A stretch of DNA of 57,781 nt. It comes from a virus. The DNA is taken from IMG/VR virus record IMGVR_UViG_3300032326_000646, positions 1 through 57,781 of that record. One strand, given 5' to 3'. A model generated the notes under the pieces. It saw only the letters and a list, made by a program, of their open reading frames with translations. It did no database searches and was not told the DNA's origin. How positions within the stretch are numbered: the first letter of the stretch is position 1; each line of letters begins with the position of its first letter. Shown piece by piece: positions 6,433 through 13,634 of the stretch. Made by a program: the position numbers and the translations under genes.

Positions 6433-6433
6433 T
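6425..6433 (+). promoter_or_regulatory. Extended -10 box containing a stop codon
   Basis: TGGTATAAT, six bases before the ATG at 6440. The TAA of the preceding gene lies inside the box. Confidence 0.6.
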
Positions 6434-6439
6434 AAAACC

Positions 6440-7213
6440 ATGGCATTTCCAGCGACCTATAATTTTAATTACTATAAGGGTGATACCTTTGAATTTCGTA
6501 TATATCCAAAAAAGAACGATGGAACAGCATACCTACTTGGAGACTTTACTGTTCCAACAAATTTTGCAAATAGCCCAGACTATGTTTTAGATACGTCTGC
6601 ACCTTACGATAGTGCTCAGTTTACTATTGCAAAGGCTAGAGGTCCAATAACTTCGTCTGCTCTGGTGGATCAGCCAATTAGATGTTTTGCTAGAATATCA
6701 GATGCTGGTACATTTGTACAGTGTGCAATTAGACCATCAGACTCTGCTACCCTGGTTCCTGGAACAGAATATGTGTATGATGTTGAAGTTAGATCTCCAG
6801 AAGGAACATATGATAATCCATTTTATGAAAAGGTTTATACCCTTATGACAGGAACTATAACAGTTACAGATCAGGTTACTGGAGCAAATGCAACTACTCG
6901 TGGAACGCTATCAAATTATAAGATATCTGGAGTAACTAAACCAGTTAAGGGGGGAACTCCAGTTACAGAAACTTTTACAACAGCAGAACATTCTGGAACT
7001 ATTTCTTGGTTTGAATCAAATGGGACTACACCTTTAGTTGGTAATTTTACTGCTTCTAAAGTTTATGTTGCAAAAATTACATTAACTATAAAGGATCCAT
7101 ATTCTATAAGTGGTACTCCAGCAAATAAATTTACAGTAGAACATGCAACACTTGTTACAAATGAAATAAATTCAGGAATAGTAACTGCAGTATTTCCTGC
7201 AACAGAGGCTTAG
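6440..7213 (+). CDS. Beta-rich fibre or baseplate-like protein, 257 aa
   Basis: The N-terminus NFNYYKGDTFEFRIYPKKND resembles the N-terminal domains of baseplate upper-type proteins and the RGDT members at 3414 and 12962. The middle contains long polar strands, and the last 90 residues contain Ig-like strands (TFTTAEHSGTISWFESNG, VYVAKITLTIKDPYSISG). No catalytic motif is seen. Probably a structural element linking fibres to the tail. Leaderless start; the stop is two bases before the next ATG. Confidence 0.6.
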   Translation: MAFPATYNFNYYKGDTFEFRIYPKKNDGTAYLLGDFTVPTNFANSPDYVLDTSAPYDSAQFTIAKARGPITSSALVDQPIRCFARISDAGTFVQCAIRPSDSATLVPGTEYVYDVEVRSPEGTYDNPFYEKVYTLMTGTITVTDQVTGANATTRGTLSNYKISGVTKPVKGGTPVTETFTTAEHSGTISWFESNGTTPLVGNFTASKVYVAKITLTIKDPYSISGTPANKFTVEHATLVTNEINSGIVTAVFPATEA

Positions 7214-7215
7214 CA

Positions 7216-7815
7216 ATGGCAGATATACTTTTGTCTAATGAAGACCTTACAGTTTTTGGTGGACCAGAAACAATCAGTCTTGATTTAGATTTTGGACCAA
7301 CTGGTGATCGTGGAAGTATTATTATTGGTGTGCAAGGAGACCCAAGACAGTCTTCTGTTAATAATTTAATTTCTCAGGACATACAGGCACTTGATCTTGC
7401 AATTGACTATAGTCCAAGTTCTGAAACATATAAAACAATTTTTCAAAATGTAAAAATGCCAAACAATCAACTACAGTGGACTCCTCTTATTAGCCTAAAA
7501 ACAAATTTTTATTCAGAAACTAAAGGTCCACTAACACCAGTAAACGGGAAAATAGCCATTGCTCCAATAAACCTTTCAAGCATTTATAATTTATCAGAAG
7601 GAACAGTTACATCTTCAAGATTTAGTGTACAGTACTCTATTTCTTCGTCAGATAGCGCTGGTCCTTTAGCAACAAATCTAATTATAAAAGATTTAAATAC
7701 TTCTCAAGGATTTGTTGCGCTACCGCTTGAAATAGAAGGAATAGAATATCTAGAAGGAGCATGGGTGCCTATGACTGGGCCAAAGTATGTTCATCTTTTT
7801 ATTACGGTGGTATAA
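7216..7815 (+). CDS. Structural protein of fibre module A, 199 aa
   Basis: Coupled to the preceding gene (TAG, CA, ATG). The product is acidic and Ser/Thr-rich, with alternating strands (ETISLDLDFGPTGDRGSII, then SRFSVQYSISSSDSAGP). A GPTGDRG stretch recalls a short collagen-like element. No known family recognised; the position between two fibre genes suggests a virion protein. Confidence 0.6.
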   Translation: MADILLSNEDLTVFGGPETISLDLDFGPTGDRGSIIIGVQGDPRQSSVNNLISQDIQALDLAIDYSPSSETYKTIFQNVKMPNNQLQWTPLISLKTNFYSETKGPLTPVNGKIAIAPINLSSIYNLSEGTVTSSRFSVQYSISSSDSAGPLATNLIIKDLNTSQGFVALPLEIEGIEYLEGAWVPMTGPKYVHLFITVV

Positions 7816-7816
7816 T
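7808..7816 (+). promoter_or_regulatory. Extended -10 box with short leader
   Basis: TGGTATAAT, overlapping the stop of the preceding gene. The GTG at 7835 is 18 bases downstream and is preceded by AAGGGTGA, so here a leader with a ribosome binding site is likely. Confidence 0.55.
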
Positions 7817-7834
7817 GAAAAAGGGTGATTTATA

Positions 7835-9298
7835 GTGGCAGCAGAAAATATTGATAATACCGTCAATGGTACTGGGCTATTCCCTACAAAAGTTCCTGGT
7901 CTTTCAGATGCAGCAGATATTCAGGCAGCACTAAGACTATATCATTATGGATCATACACCTATGATGGCTCCAACACCAACAAAGCAAATCTTGTAACAC
8001 CTTCTATTGCTAAACACCTGCAAAATCTTGCTGATGCAGATGCAGCAGAGATAGTAAATAGGAATACTGCTATTGCAAATGCAATTAGTACAGCAACAGG
8101 AGCATACTCAGACCTTGCTGGAAATGCTCTTGAATGGAATTCTGTTGATGAAAGATTTGATGTTGAGCCAAGAATTGCAAATACTGGAGTAGTTTTAACA
8201 AAAACAGCAAACTTTACTTTGTCTCCAAGCGATGTTGGTAAAACTATTCTTTTGTATTCTTCAGATCCTATGACTGTAACACTTCCAGCAAACAATTCAG
8301 TAGAAATTCCAGTAGGATACTCTGTTGATATAATTCAAACAGGTTCTGGATCAGTAACTGTTTCTGAAGGTAGTGTTGCTGTTTCAATTAATAGCAAATC
8401 TAACATAAAGTCTTTAGATGGTCAGTATTCAAAAGGAACTTTAGTCAAAATAGACACCAATACATGGTTTTTTTTTGGAAACTTACTTAACAGTGTAACA
8501 CCAACACCTACACCTGTAGCCCCTACACCAGTTGCACCTACCCCTGTAGCACCTACCCCTGTAGCACCTACCCCTGTAGCACCTACCCCTGTAGCACCTA
8601 CCCCTGTAGCACCTACTCCAGTTGCTCCAACACCTGTAGCACCTACACCAGTTTCTCCAACACCTACAGAAACAACAACATACTGGGCTACAGGTTGCTG
8701 TCTTGGAGCCACCACCAATCGTCAGGTAACTGGAACAAGTACTGAAAATGCTATTGCTGCTGGTGTCAATGTAATTAATGCTTGTAACGGTTCAGGAGAA
8801 AATCTTGGGACTGTTCAAGAAGGTTCGTATACAACAACTAACAACATACCTACTTTAACTTGTACAGCCCCTCCTACACCTGTAGGACCAACAGTTTATG
8901 ATATCTATACTTATTGTGATCCAATATTTCCTGCCATGAGAGGTGGAGCGTATGGAACCCAATCAGCAAGTTCAAGTGTTAATGTTGGAACAACAACTAA
9001 TGCATCCTTAACTAGTGAGCAGATAGTCGCTCTCCTTGGTTATGGATCTGGTTGTCCGACAGTTCCTACCCCTGTAGCACCTACCCCTGTAGCACCTACC
9101 CCTGTAGCACCTACCCCTGTAGCACCTACTCCAGTTGCTCCAACACCTGTAGCACCTACTCCAACTGCTCCTGTTCCAACTCCAGGCGGTGGATGTGTAC
9201 CAGGAGAACTTTGTTACTCTGAATTTGATGGAAGTTGTATTAGTATTTGGACATATAACTCATCTTGTGGATGTGTATTCTCTAGTAGAGTATGCTAA
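7835..9298 (+). CDS. Repeat-rich fibre with Ala-Pro-Thr-Pro-Val tracts, 487 aa
   Basis: GTG start with the ribosome binding site AAGGGTGA. Residues 1-225 form an N-terminal fibre domain (YDGSNTNKANLVTPSIAKHL, then a Thr/Val beta region). Next come a tract of about ten APTPV units, a Cys-containing domain (YWATGCCLGATTNRQVTG, then CNGSGENLG), a second Cys-containing domain (YDIYTYCDPIFPAMRGGAYG), a second APTPV tract, and a C-terminal Cys-rich knob (GGGCVPGELCYSEFDGSC). The Pro tracts should be extended stalks. AP/TP/VP repeats resemble substrates of prolyl hydroxylation and O-glycosylation in extracellular proteins, and oxygenase and glycosyltransferase genes follow directly. Confidence 0.8.
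   Translation: MAAENIDNTVNGTGLFPTKVPGLSDAADIQAALRLYHYGSYTYDGSNTNKANLVTPSIAKHLQNLADADAAEIVNRNTAIANAISTATGAYSDLAGNALEWNSVDERFDVEPRIANTGVVLTKTANFTLSPSDVGKTILLYSSDPMTVTLPANNSVEIPVGYSVDIIQTGSGSVTVSEGSVAVSINSKSNIKSLDGQYSKGTLVKIDTNTWFFFGNLLNSVTPTPTPVAPTPVAPTPVAPTPVAPTPVAPTPVAPTPVAPTPVAPTPVAPTPVSPTPTETTTYWATGCCLGATTNRQVTGTSTENAIAAGVNVINACNGSGENLGTVQEGSYTTTNNIPTLTCTAPPTPVGPTVYDIYTYCDPIFPAMRGGAYGTQSASSSVNVGTTTNASLTSEQIVALLGYGSGCPTVPTPVAPTPVAPTPVAPTPVAPTPVAPTPVAPTPTAPVPTPGGGCVPGELCYSEFDGSCISIWTYNSSCGCVFSSRVC
8516..8660 (+). repeat. 15-bp tandem repeat coding APTPV, tract 1
   Basis: The unit GCACCTACCCCTGTA is repeated without interruption in the middle of the tract, with synonymous variants (CCAACACCTGTA, CCAGTTGCT) at both ends. 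The identical central units suggest recent expansion by slippage or recombination. Confidence 0.8.
9060..9170 (+). repeat. 15-bp tandem repeat coding APTPV, tract 2
   Basis: The same unit as tract 1 and the same order of variant units at its 3' end, about 0.4 kb downstream. The two tracts are long direct repeats of each other, so recombination between them would delete the Cys-containing domains. Confidence 0.8.
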
Positions 9299-9301
9299 CT
9301 A

Positions 9302-9310
9302 TGGTATACT
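9302..9310 (+). promoter_or_regulatory. Extended -10 box before the tailoring cassette
   Basis: TGGTATACT, 22 bases before the ATG at 9333. The leader carries AAAGAAAGGA, a usable ribosome binding site. Confidence 0.55.
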
Positions 9311-9332
9311 AGTTTAAAAGAAAGGATTTATT

Positions 9333-9560
9333 ATGACAGAGTCAATCGGCGAACTTACAAACATGAAAACTTATGCCATTATTGTAGATGGAGAATTTGC
9401 TTGTGTTTTAAAAATGCCTTCATTGGGTCATCCAAAAGTAGAAATGATATCAGCGGCACTAAGTAGTAATCCAGTCGTTGTAGATATGACTGATGAAGAT
9501 TTTCCAGACGACGGTATTGGATGGGTTTGGAACGGTTATCAACTAGAAAAATCATTATAA
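9333..9560 (+). CDS. Small hypothetical protein, 75 aa, first gene of the tailoring cassette
   Basis: The ATG is six bases after AAAGGA. The product has a MKTYAIIVDGEFACVLKMP strand pair, then VEMISAALSSNPVVVDMTDE and an acidic WVWNGYQLEKSL end. The pattern resembles small phage accessory proteins that restate a sensor or chaperone fold, but I do not recognise a family. An internal Met (9363) is an alternative start. It ends three bases before the GTG of the zinc-ribbon gene and probably shares its message with the four genes that follow. Confidence 0.6.
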   Translation: MTESIGELTNMKTYAIIVDGEFACVLKMPSLGHPKVEMISAALSSNPVVVDMTDEDFPDDGIGWVWNGYQLEKSL

Positions 9561-9563
9561 CTC

Positions 9564-9803
9564 GTGGGTGAAAAATTAACTCCCTGGGAACAATATAAAA
9601 AAAATCTTGGAGAAACAAGGCCTTGGGATATAATAAATCCATCAGTTATAAAATCTTCTGAAGAAGAATCTTTAAAAAGATATGAGATATGTAAGTCTTG
9701 TCCAGAATTAATAAAACTTACGTCTCAATGTAAAAAATGTGGATGCTTTATGAAAATAAAAACAACATTGGCAGCAGCAGAATGCCCATTAGGAAAATGG
9801 TAA
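9564..9803 (+). CDS. Zinc-ribbon protein, 79 aa
   Basis: GTG start three bases after the preceding stop. The N-terminal part has PWEQYKKNLGETRPWDIIN. The C-terminal half holds six Cys (43, 46, 56, 59, 61, 74) in the order CxxC, CxxCGC and CP, ending CPLGKW. This arrangement is seen in small zinc-binding proteins next to fibre and oxygenase genes in aquatic phages, but their function is not known to me. The stop precedes the next ATG by one base. Confidence 0.7.
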   Translation: MGEKLTPWEQYKKNLGETRPWDIINPSVIKSSEEESLKRYEICKSCPELIKLTSQCKKCGCFMKIKTTLAAAECPLGKW

Positions 9804-9804
9804 A

Positions 9805-10404
9805 ATGATAAAAGAAGAAATTGCTCCAGGAATAGTTGTTTACAGCAATGTCATTCCTAATAGTGAAAATCTATATAAAGATATAGAAGAGGGTTTAGTT
9901 TCAGCAAACCTTGAATGGCAACAGGCATCAGTTAAAGAAATAGATACTCCAAAGGTAAATACAAACACAAGAGATACGCATACTTTTGGTGTTGACTATT
10001 TGGGTAAAGTTGATGATAGCACTCCATTAAGTCTATCTGAGTTTTTCTTGTTAAGTCTTAATAATATTTTTTTTAAAAGTTTTGATCCAGTAGAAAAAGA
10101 CTACATGGCATCATATGCAATGTTTGCTGACTCTCATGACTCATATGGAATTTTAAAATACGGCAAAGGTCAAAAATTTACAAATCATATAGATGATCAT
10201 AAAGACTACCATAGAAGAGTTTCTACAGTTTATTATTTAAATGATAATTATAAAGGTGGAGAAATAAATTTTCCAAGATTTAATATAAAATTTAAACCAA
10301 AAGCAAATCAAATGATCATATTTCCATCAACATATGTTTATAATCATTCTGTAAGTGAAGTTACCGAAGGATTTAGATATGCTGTAGTTAGTTGGATGAA
10401 ATAA
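9805..10404 (+). CDS. 2-oxoglutarate/Fe(II)-dependent oxygenase-like protein, 199 aa
   Basis: The double-stranded beta-helix signature is clear: H128-x-D130 in KFTNHIDDHKDYHRR, then VSTVYYLNDNYKGGEINFP, the distal H181 in YVYNHSVSEV, and R191 as the 2-oxoglutarate ligand in EGFRYAVVSW. The GGEINFP strand is typical of prolyl-4-hydroxylase-like members. Such enzymes hydroxylate protein or small-molecule substrates with oxygen and 2-oxoglutarate. The adjacent fibre with Pro-rich tracts and the collagen-like fibre are attractive substrates, but this is inferred from position. The stop overlaps the next start (TAATG). Confidence 0.85.
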   Translation: MIKEEIAPGIVVYSNVIPNSENLYKDIEEGLVSANLEWQQASVKEIDTPKVNTNTRDTHTFGVDYLGKVDDSTPLSLSEFFLLSLNNIFFKSFDPVEKDYMASYAMFADSHDSYGILKYGKGQKFTNHIDDHKDYHRRVSTVYYLNDNYKGGEINFPRFNIKFKPKANQMIIFPSTYVYNHSVSEVTEGFRYAVVSWMK

Positions 10405-11219
10405 TGAAAAATGCTATAGTCTATTCTATCAATGCAGTTGGAGAAAAATTTGAAAATTCTGTTAGATTTAGACAGTTGCTTTATTCTGTTTCAAGACTTA
10501 GGAGATTTAATAAAAATATAGATATCTATGCATATGTTTCAGATAAAGATTTTTTTTTGAATACAGAGAAATATAAAAATTTAAATATTATTTTTAAATA
10601 TTTTGAAATACCTATATATAATATATCAAATACTCATTACAGCAAATCAAACAATGCAGAAAAACTTTGGCATAGATGGTCAAACACTTTTGAAGTTTTA
10701 AAAAGTTCAGAATACGATAATGTTCTTTATATTGATACCGATACTGTTTTTTATAATGACCCAGAAATATTATTTTCAATTTACGGAAACACAAACTCTA
10801 TATACACTAAAGAAGACAATTGTTATGAGATTATGAACTCTTTGGGTGTAGATAAAAATGGGCTTAATGCTGGGCAGGTTTTGTTTAGTAAATCTTTGTT
10901 GTTTTCAGAATCTGGAATGTTTGAGTTTATGGATAACTATATAGACTTAAAATTAAAAGAAATAAGAACAACGATGCCAACAGAAATGTATCACCAGACC
11001 ATATGGGTTATTGATCAGTATGCTCTTTATGAATATTATAAATCTATAGATATTCCAGTTAAAATTTATGATAAAAAACATGTTATGTTGCACTTAGAGC
11101 CTTGGATAAATGAAACATCTGAATTAGTTTTACATCATTATTTAAATAGAAATTATAAGGTTGCAGTCCCAGCAGAGTTTGCTTATGATAATATCTTAGA
11201 AAGGATATTTCAAAAATGA
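10404..11219 (+). CDS. Glycosyltransferase-like protein with DxD motif, 271 aa
   Basis: The start at 10404 overlaps the preceding stop (TAATG); an in-frame ATG at 10392 lies inside the oxygenase gene. The N-terminal region MKNAIVYSINAVGEKFENSV and the motif NVLYIDTDTVFYNDPE (D111-x-D113) fit a GT-A fold nucleotide-sugar transferase, closest in look to family-8-type enzymes; LNAGQVLFSKSLL is a typical acceptor-side strand. It is flanked by two oxygenase-like genes, so a hydroxylate-then-glycosylate pathway on fibre protein is a reasonable hypothesis. The DNA is notably more AT-rich than the fibre genes. Donor and acceptor are unknown. Confidence 0.8.
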   Translation: MKNAIVYSINAVGEKFENSVRFRQLLYSVSRLRRFNKNIDIYAYVSDKDFFLNTEKYKNLNIIFKYFEIPIYNISNTHYSKSNNAEKLWHRWSNTFEVLKSSEYDNVLYIDTDTVFYNDPEILFSIYGNTNSIYTKEDNCYEIMNSLGVDKNGLNAGQVLFSKSLLFSESGMFEFMDNYIDLKLKEIRTTMPTEMYHQTIWVIDQYALYEYYKSIDIPVKIYDKKHVMLHLEPWINETSELVLHHYLNRNYKVAVPAEFAYDNILERIFQK

Positions 11220-11749
11220 AAGAATTTAAAGATTTTTTGCCAATTGATTTAGCAAAAAAATATTATAACTTTGGACTAGATGTTGTATCTGGTAGGTCTG
11301 GACTAAATTCTGTTTGGACAAACCAGGCTTGGGATAAAGGAATAGTAGAGGATAGTTCTGTAGTAGTGTGTATTAGACTTCCAGATGAGTTTTTACCTCA
11401 ACTACAATCAATTCTTGAGGATAAATTAATATTCGATAAAAATAGAGATATGCCATTAATCAGTTCAAGATCTGCAATGGTTTATGTTTGGTCAAAAGAC
11501 TCCTACATTCCAGTTCACTCAGACGGTGTATATAGTAGAGCCATTACTGTGTATTTAAATGAAACCTGGCAATATAATGATGGAGGAATGTTTAACTGGC
11601 TTGATCCAGAAAAGAATGAATGGAAAAACATTGAGCCAACATTTAATAAGGCCGTTATAAATGATTCAGGGTATTCCCATGGAATAACACCTGTAAAGTC
11701 ATCTAATAATAGAATAACCTTACAGGTGTTTTTAAGTCCGCTTACTTAG
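11216..11749 (+). CDS. Second 2-oxoglutarate/Fe(II)-dependent oxygenase-like protein, 177 aa
   Basis: ATGA overlap with the glycosyltransferase gene. H101-x-D103 in SYIPVHSDGVYSR, then AITVYLNETWQYNDGGMFNW, the distal H155 in SGYSHGITPV and R166 in NNRITLQVFL complete the metal and 2-oxoglutarate site. It is shorter than the first oxygenase and not closely similar to it outside the motifs, so it probably has a different substrate. The last 8 bp overlap the convergent lysozyme-like gene. Confidence 0.8.
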   Translation: MKEFKDFLPIDLAKKYYNFGLDVVSGRSGLNSVWTNQAWDKGIVEDSSVVVCIRLPDEFLPQLQSILEDKLIFDKNRDMPLISSRSAMVYVWSKDSYIPVHSDGVYSRAITVYLNETWQYNDGGMFNWLDPEKNEWKNIEPTFNKAVINDSGYSHGITPVKSSNNRITLQVFLSPLT

Positions 11750-12305
11750 GAAATTTAGCCATCCAAGATTTGGTTCTTGGAGTAATGCCTTTCCACGAAG
11801 ACCAGTCTTCCCCACCGTTTGTCATATAGTATGCAATCTCTGCATTCTTTACGGGATTAAATAACTCAGCATTTGACTCAAGATCAAACTTAGTTCTTCT
11901 GTCAGGACCAAGGTCGTCAATCATATTAATTTGAAACATGCCGTAAGACGAGTCACCAGTCTTATGGTTTCCGTTAAAAGCCAATGGTCTTCCATTAGAT
12001 TCTTTTTTGGCTACTGCCCAAGCAACAACAAGGTCTTTACCCTTGAAGCCCACTAGCGAAAGCAGTTCCTTTAGTTCTAAATCAGTCAGAGAAACCTTGT
12101 TCTCAAAACTCTCTAGTTTTTTTGTCTTAGAAACCAAAAAAACCTCTTTCGAGGCGGTTTCCGATGTCTGAGCCTGTTCAAGGCTAAGGTTATTTTTCGT
12201 ACTTAGTTCTGGGGTAGCATTAGCAGCATTAGAAGATATTGCTACTAATAATACAATACTGAGTGTGCTAATGATCTCTTTGTTTCTTTCGATAAATTTA
12301 ATCAT
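11742..12305 (-). CDS. Secreted lysozyme-like transglycosylase (endolysin), 187 aa
   Basis: The start at 12305 is set by AAGGAGG seven bases upstream. Residues 1-30 are a classical signal peptide (basic start, LSIVLLVAISSNAANA, likely cleavage after ANA). A linker of about 60 residues precedes a lysozyme-fold domain with AKKESNGRPLAF (catalytic Glu 102) and GDSSYGMFQINMID, typical of soluble lytic transglycosylase domains; NPVKNAEIAYYMTNGGEDWS follows. It cleaves peptidoglycan glycan strands outside the membrane. Export by the host Sec route would remove the need for a pore-forming holin. It stands alone on the minus strand between two plus-strand fibre modules and has its own strong promoter. 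Confidence 0.85.
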   Translation of the reverse strand: MIKFIERNKEIISTLSIVLLVAISSNAANATPELSTKNNLSLEQAQTSETASKEVFLVSKTKKLESFENKVSLTDLELKELLSLVGFKGKDLVVAWAVAKKESNGRPLAFNGNHKTGDSSYGMFQINMIDDLGPDRRTKFDLESNAELFNPVKNAEIAYYMTNGGEDWSSWKGITPRTKSWMAKFPK

Positions 12306-12330
12306 AGTTTCCTCCTTAGAAAACAATAAC

Positions 12331-12345
12331 ACCCTGGTAGGTGTC
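12331..12345 (-). promoter_or_regulatory. Short hairpin in the lysozyme leader
   Basis: On the minus strand ACACC and GGTGT pair around a small loop, 20 or more bases upstream of the AAGGAGG site. It may stabilise or regulate the message; the stem is short. Confidence 0.35.
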
Positions 12346-12353
12346 TAATACCA

Positions 12354-12383
12354 AGTATAACATAAAATTTTATCAAAAGTCAA
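12354..12383 (-). promoter_or_regulatory. Sigma70-type promoter of the lysozyme-like gene
   Basis: On the minus strand TTGACT (12383-12378), an 18-base spacer, then TATACT (12359-12354) preceded by TGT: both a -35 and an extended -10. It is the most complete promoter in the window. It overlaps the region just upstream of the divergent promoter for 12410, so the two may compete. Confidence 0.75.
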
Positions 12384-12393
12384 CTTTAGATGG

Positions 12394-12402
12394 TGGTATA
12401 AT
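12394..12402 (+). promoter_or_regulatory. Extended -10 box of fibre module B
   Basis: TGGTATAAT, seven bases before the ATG at 12410. Leaderless type, divergent from the lysozyme promoter. Confidence 0.6.
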
Positions 12403-12409
12403 AAATTCT

Positions 12410-12949
12410 ATGCCTAACTCACCACTTAATTATCCTACTATGCAATATCCTCTTGCCTCAGACCCAGTTAATGTCCATGGAGATTTTAAGGTTTTAGTTG
12501 ACGCATTAACTAATATTTTACCACCACTAGGAATGACAAATTTTTCTTCAAAAGTTAAAAATAACTCTGGGGTTTCTTTAATTCCAGGAACTCCAGTATT
12601 TATTTCTGGAAGTTTATCTGGTTTACCAACGGTAGCAAAGTATAATCCATCAAGCCCTACACATAACCCAGATGTACCAATTCTTGGAGTTGTTCAAAGT
12701 ACCATAGAAAATAATGCAGAGGGCGTTGTTATCGTGTCTGGTGTTTTACAAATGAATTTAACAGGAATTGCTTCTACAGTAGGTGCAAAAATTTATGTTA
12801 ATGATAGTGGAAATCTTGTAGAAGGTCGCCCATTGACTGGTCCAGCAAGATATATTGCAGTAGTTGCAAACTTAGGCCAACAGGGTTTGCTGATTGTTCA
12901 AGCAAAAGGAAACGGTACTTGGGGTGCACTCAAAGACGGTTTATCGTGA
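12410..12949 (+). CDS. Structural protein at the head of fibre module B, 179 aa
   Basis: I chose ATG 12410 over the upstream GTG 12341 because the -10 box is at 12397 and because the longer form would run through the divergent promoter. Residues 30-60 are FKVLVDALTNILPPLGMTNF. The rest is a beta-rich domain (NNSGVSLIPGTPVFISGSLS, ILGVVQSTIENNAEGVVIVS, AKIYVNDSGNLV), a layout common in small capsid- or fibre-associated barrel domains. It ends in TGA, which supplies the TG of the next extended -10 box. Confidence 0.65.
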   Translation: MPNSPLNYPTMQYPLASDPVNVHGDFKVLVDALTNILPPLGMTNFSSKVKNNSGVSLIPGTPVFISGSLSGLPTVAKYNPSSPTHNPDVPILGVVQSTIENNAEGVVIVSGVLQMNLTGIASTVGAKIYVNDSGNLVEGRPLTGPARYIAVVANLGQQGLLIVQAKGNGTWGALKDGLS

Positions 12950-12955
12950 TATAAT
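12947..12955 (+). promoter_or_regulatory. Extended -10 box sharing a stop codon
   Basis: TGATATAAT, six bases before the ATG at 12962; its TGA is the stop of the previous gene. Confidence 0.6.
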
Positions 12956-12961
12956 AACATT

Positions 12962-13378
12962 ATGGCAACTTTAAGAGGATCTCAAACATTATACGACATA
13001 GGAAATAAACCACCTACAGTTATTTGGACTGTTGTTCGTGGAGATACTTCTGGTTTTAAGGTTTATGTAACTGATGATGCTAAAGAGCCACTAATTCTAA
13101 AAGGTGAAGGATCTGAGTGGGATATTTCAATGAAGATCAAAAGACCAACACTTGAAAAAGACAAAGGAATTATTACTGATAACGCAACAACAATAATGGC
13201 ATTACATCCAGTTGCAGACGAAGATGATCTGGTCGGAGAATTTACAGTTTGGCTTACAGCAGAAGAATCTAATGTCTTGCAGACAGGAGACATCTTTGAT
13301 ATTCAGGTTAGCGACCCAACAAGAGTCTGGACAGTTTGCCAGGGTAGCATGAAGATTCTTGAAGATGTAACAGATTAA
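12962..13378 (+). CDS. RGDT-family beta-sandwich virion protein, 138 aa
   Basis: TVIWTVVRGDTSGFKVYVTD is a clear counterpart of the strand in the product at 3414. It is followed by an acidic domain with WDISMKIKRPTLEKDKGII and a C-terminal TGDIFDIQVSDPTRVWTVCQ. It occupies an early position in fibre module B, as its relative does in module A, which supports a conserved structural role such as a fibre base or wedge. Leaderless start; the TAA overlaps the next ATG (TAATG). Confidence 0.65.
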   Translation: MATLRGSQTLYDIGNKPPTVIWTVVRGDTSGFKVYVTDDAKEPLILKGEGSEWDISMKIKRPTLEKDKGIITDNATTIMALHPVADEDDLVGEFTVWLTAEESNVLQTGDIFDIQVSDPTRVWTVCQGSMKILEDVTD

Positions 13379-13602
13379 TGGCAACAGCAACACTACTAGA
13401 TAACTTAAAAGGTAAAACAGAAAAGATATTTCCAATAGACTACCCACTAGTTCAGGTAGAAGACTTTACAAGAAATACAGTAATTAGTGAGATACTTCCA
13501 TTTAGGGTTAAGTTTACAGCCATTCAGATTCAGGCTATTGGTTTGGGAAATACCCCAGCAATTCCTCTCCAAGTTATTGGCTACAGTAACTATATTCTTT
13601 AA
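13378..13602 (+). CDS. Small structural protein, 74 aa
   Basis: Translationally coupled to the previous gene by TAATG. The sequence contains FPIDYPLVQVEDFTRNTVIS and ends in hydrophobic strands (AIPLQVIGYSNYIL). No domain is recognised. It belongs to the fibre module B run of virion genes. Confidence 0.55.
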   Translation: MATATLLDNLKGKTEKIFPIDYPLVQVEDFTRNTVISEILPFRVKFTAIQIQAIGLGNTPAIPLQVIGYSNYIL

Positions 13603-13619
13603 TTATCTAATTAAAAGGG

Positions 13620-13628
13620 TGATATAAT
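13620..13628 (+). promoter_or_regulatory. Extended -10 box
   Basis: TGATATAAT, six bases before the ATG at 13635. Leaderless type. Confidence 0.6.
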
Positions 13629-13634
13629 TACGGC

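Noticed and set aside
8422-8718. Minus-strand open frame coding a Gly-Val-Ala-Thr repeat
   Set aside because: It is the reverse complement of the APTPV tract; repeats without stops open all frames. It has no ribosome binding site or independent support.
8516-9170. CRISPR-like repeats
   Set aside because: Units are contiguous without spacers, in frame, and code for a Pro-rich stalk.
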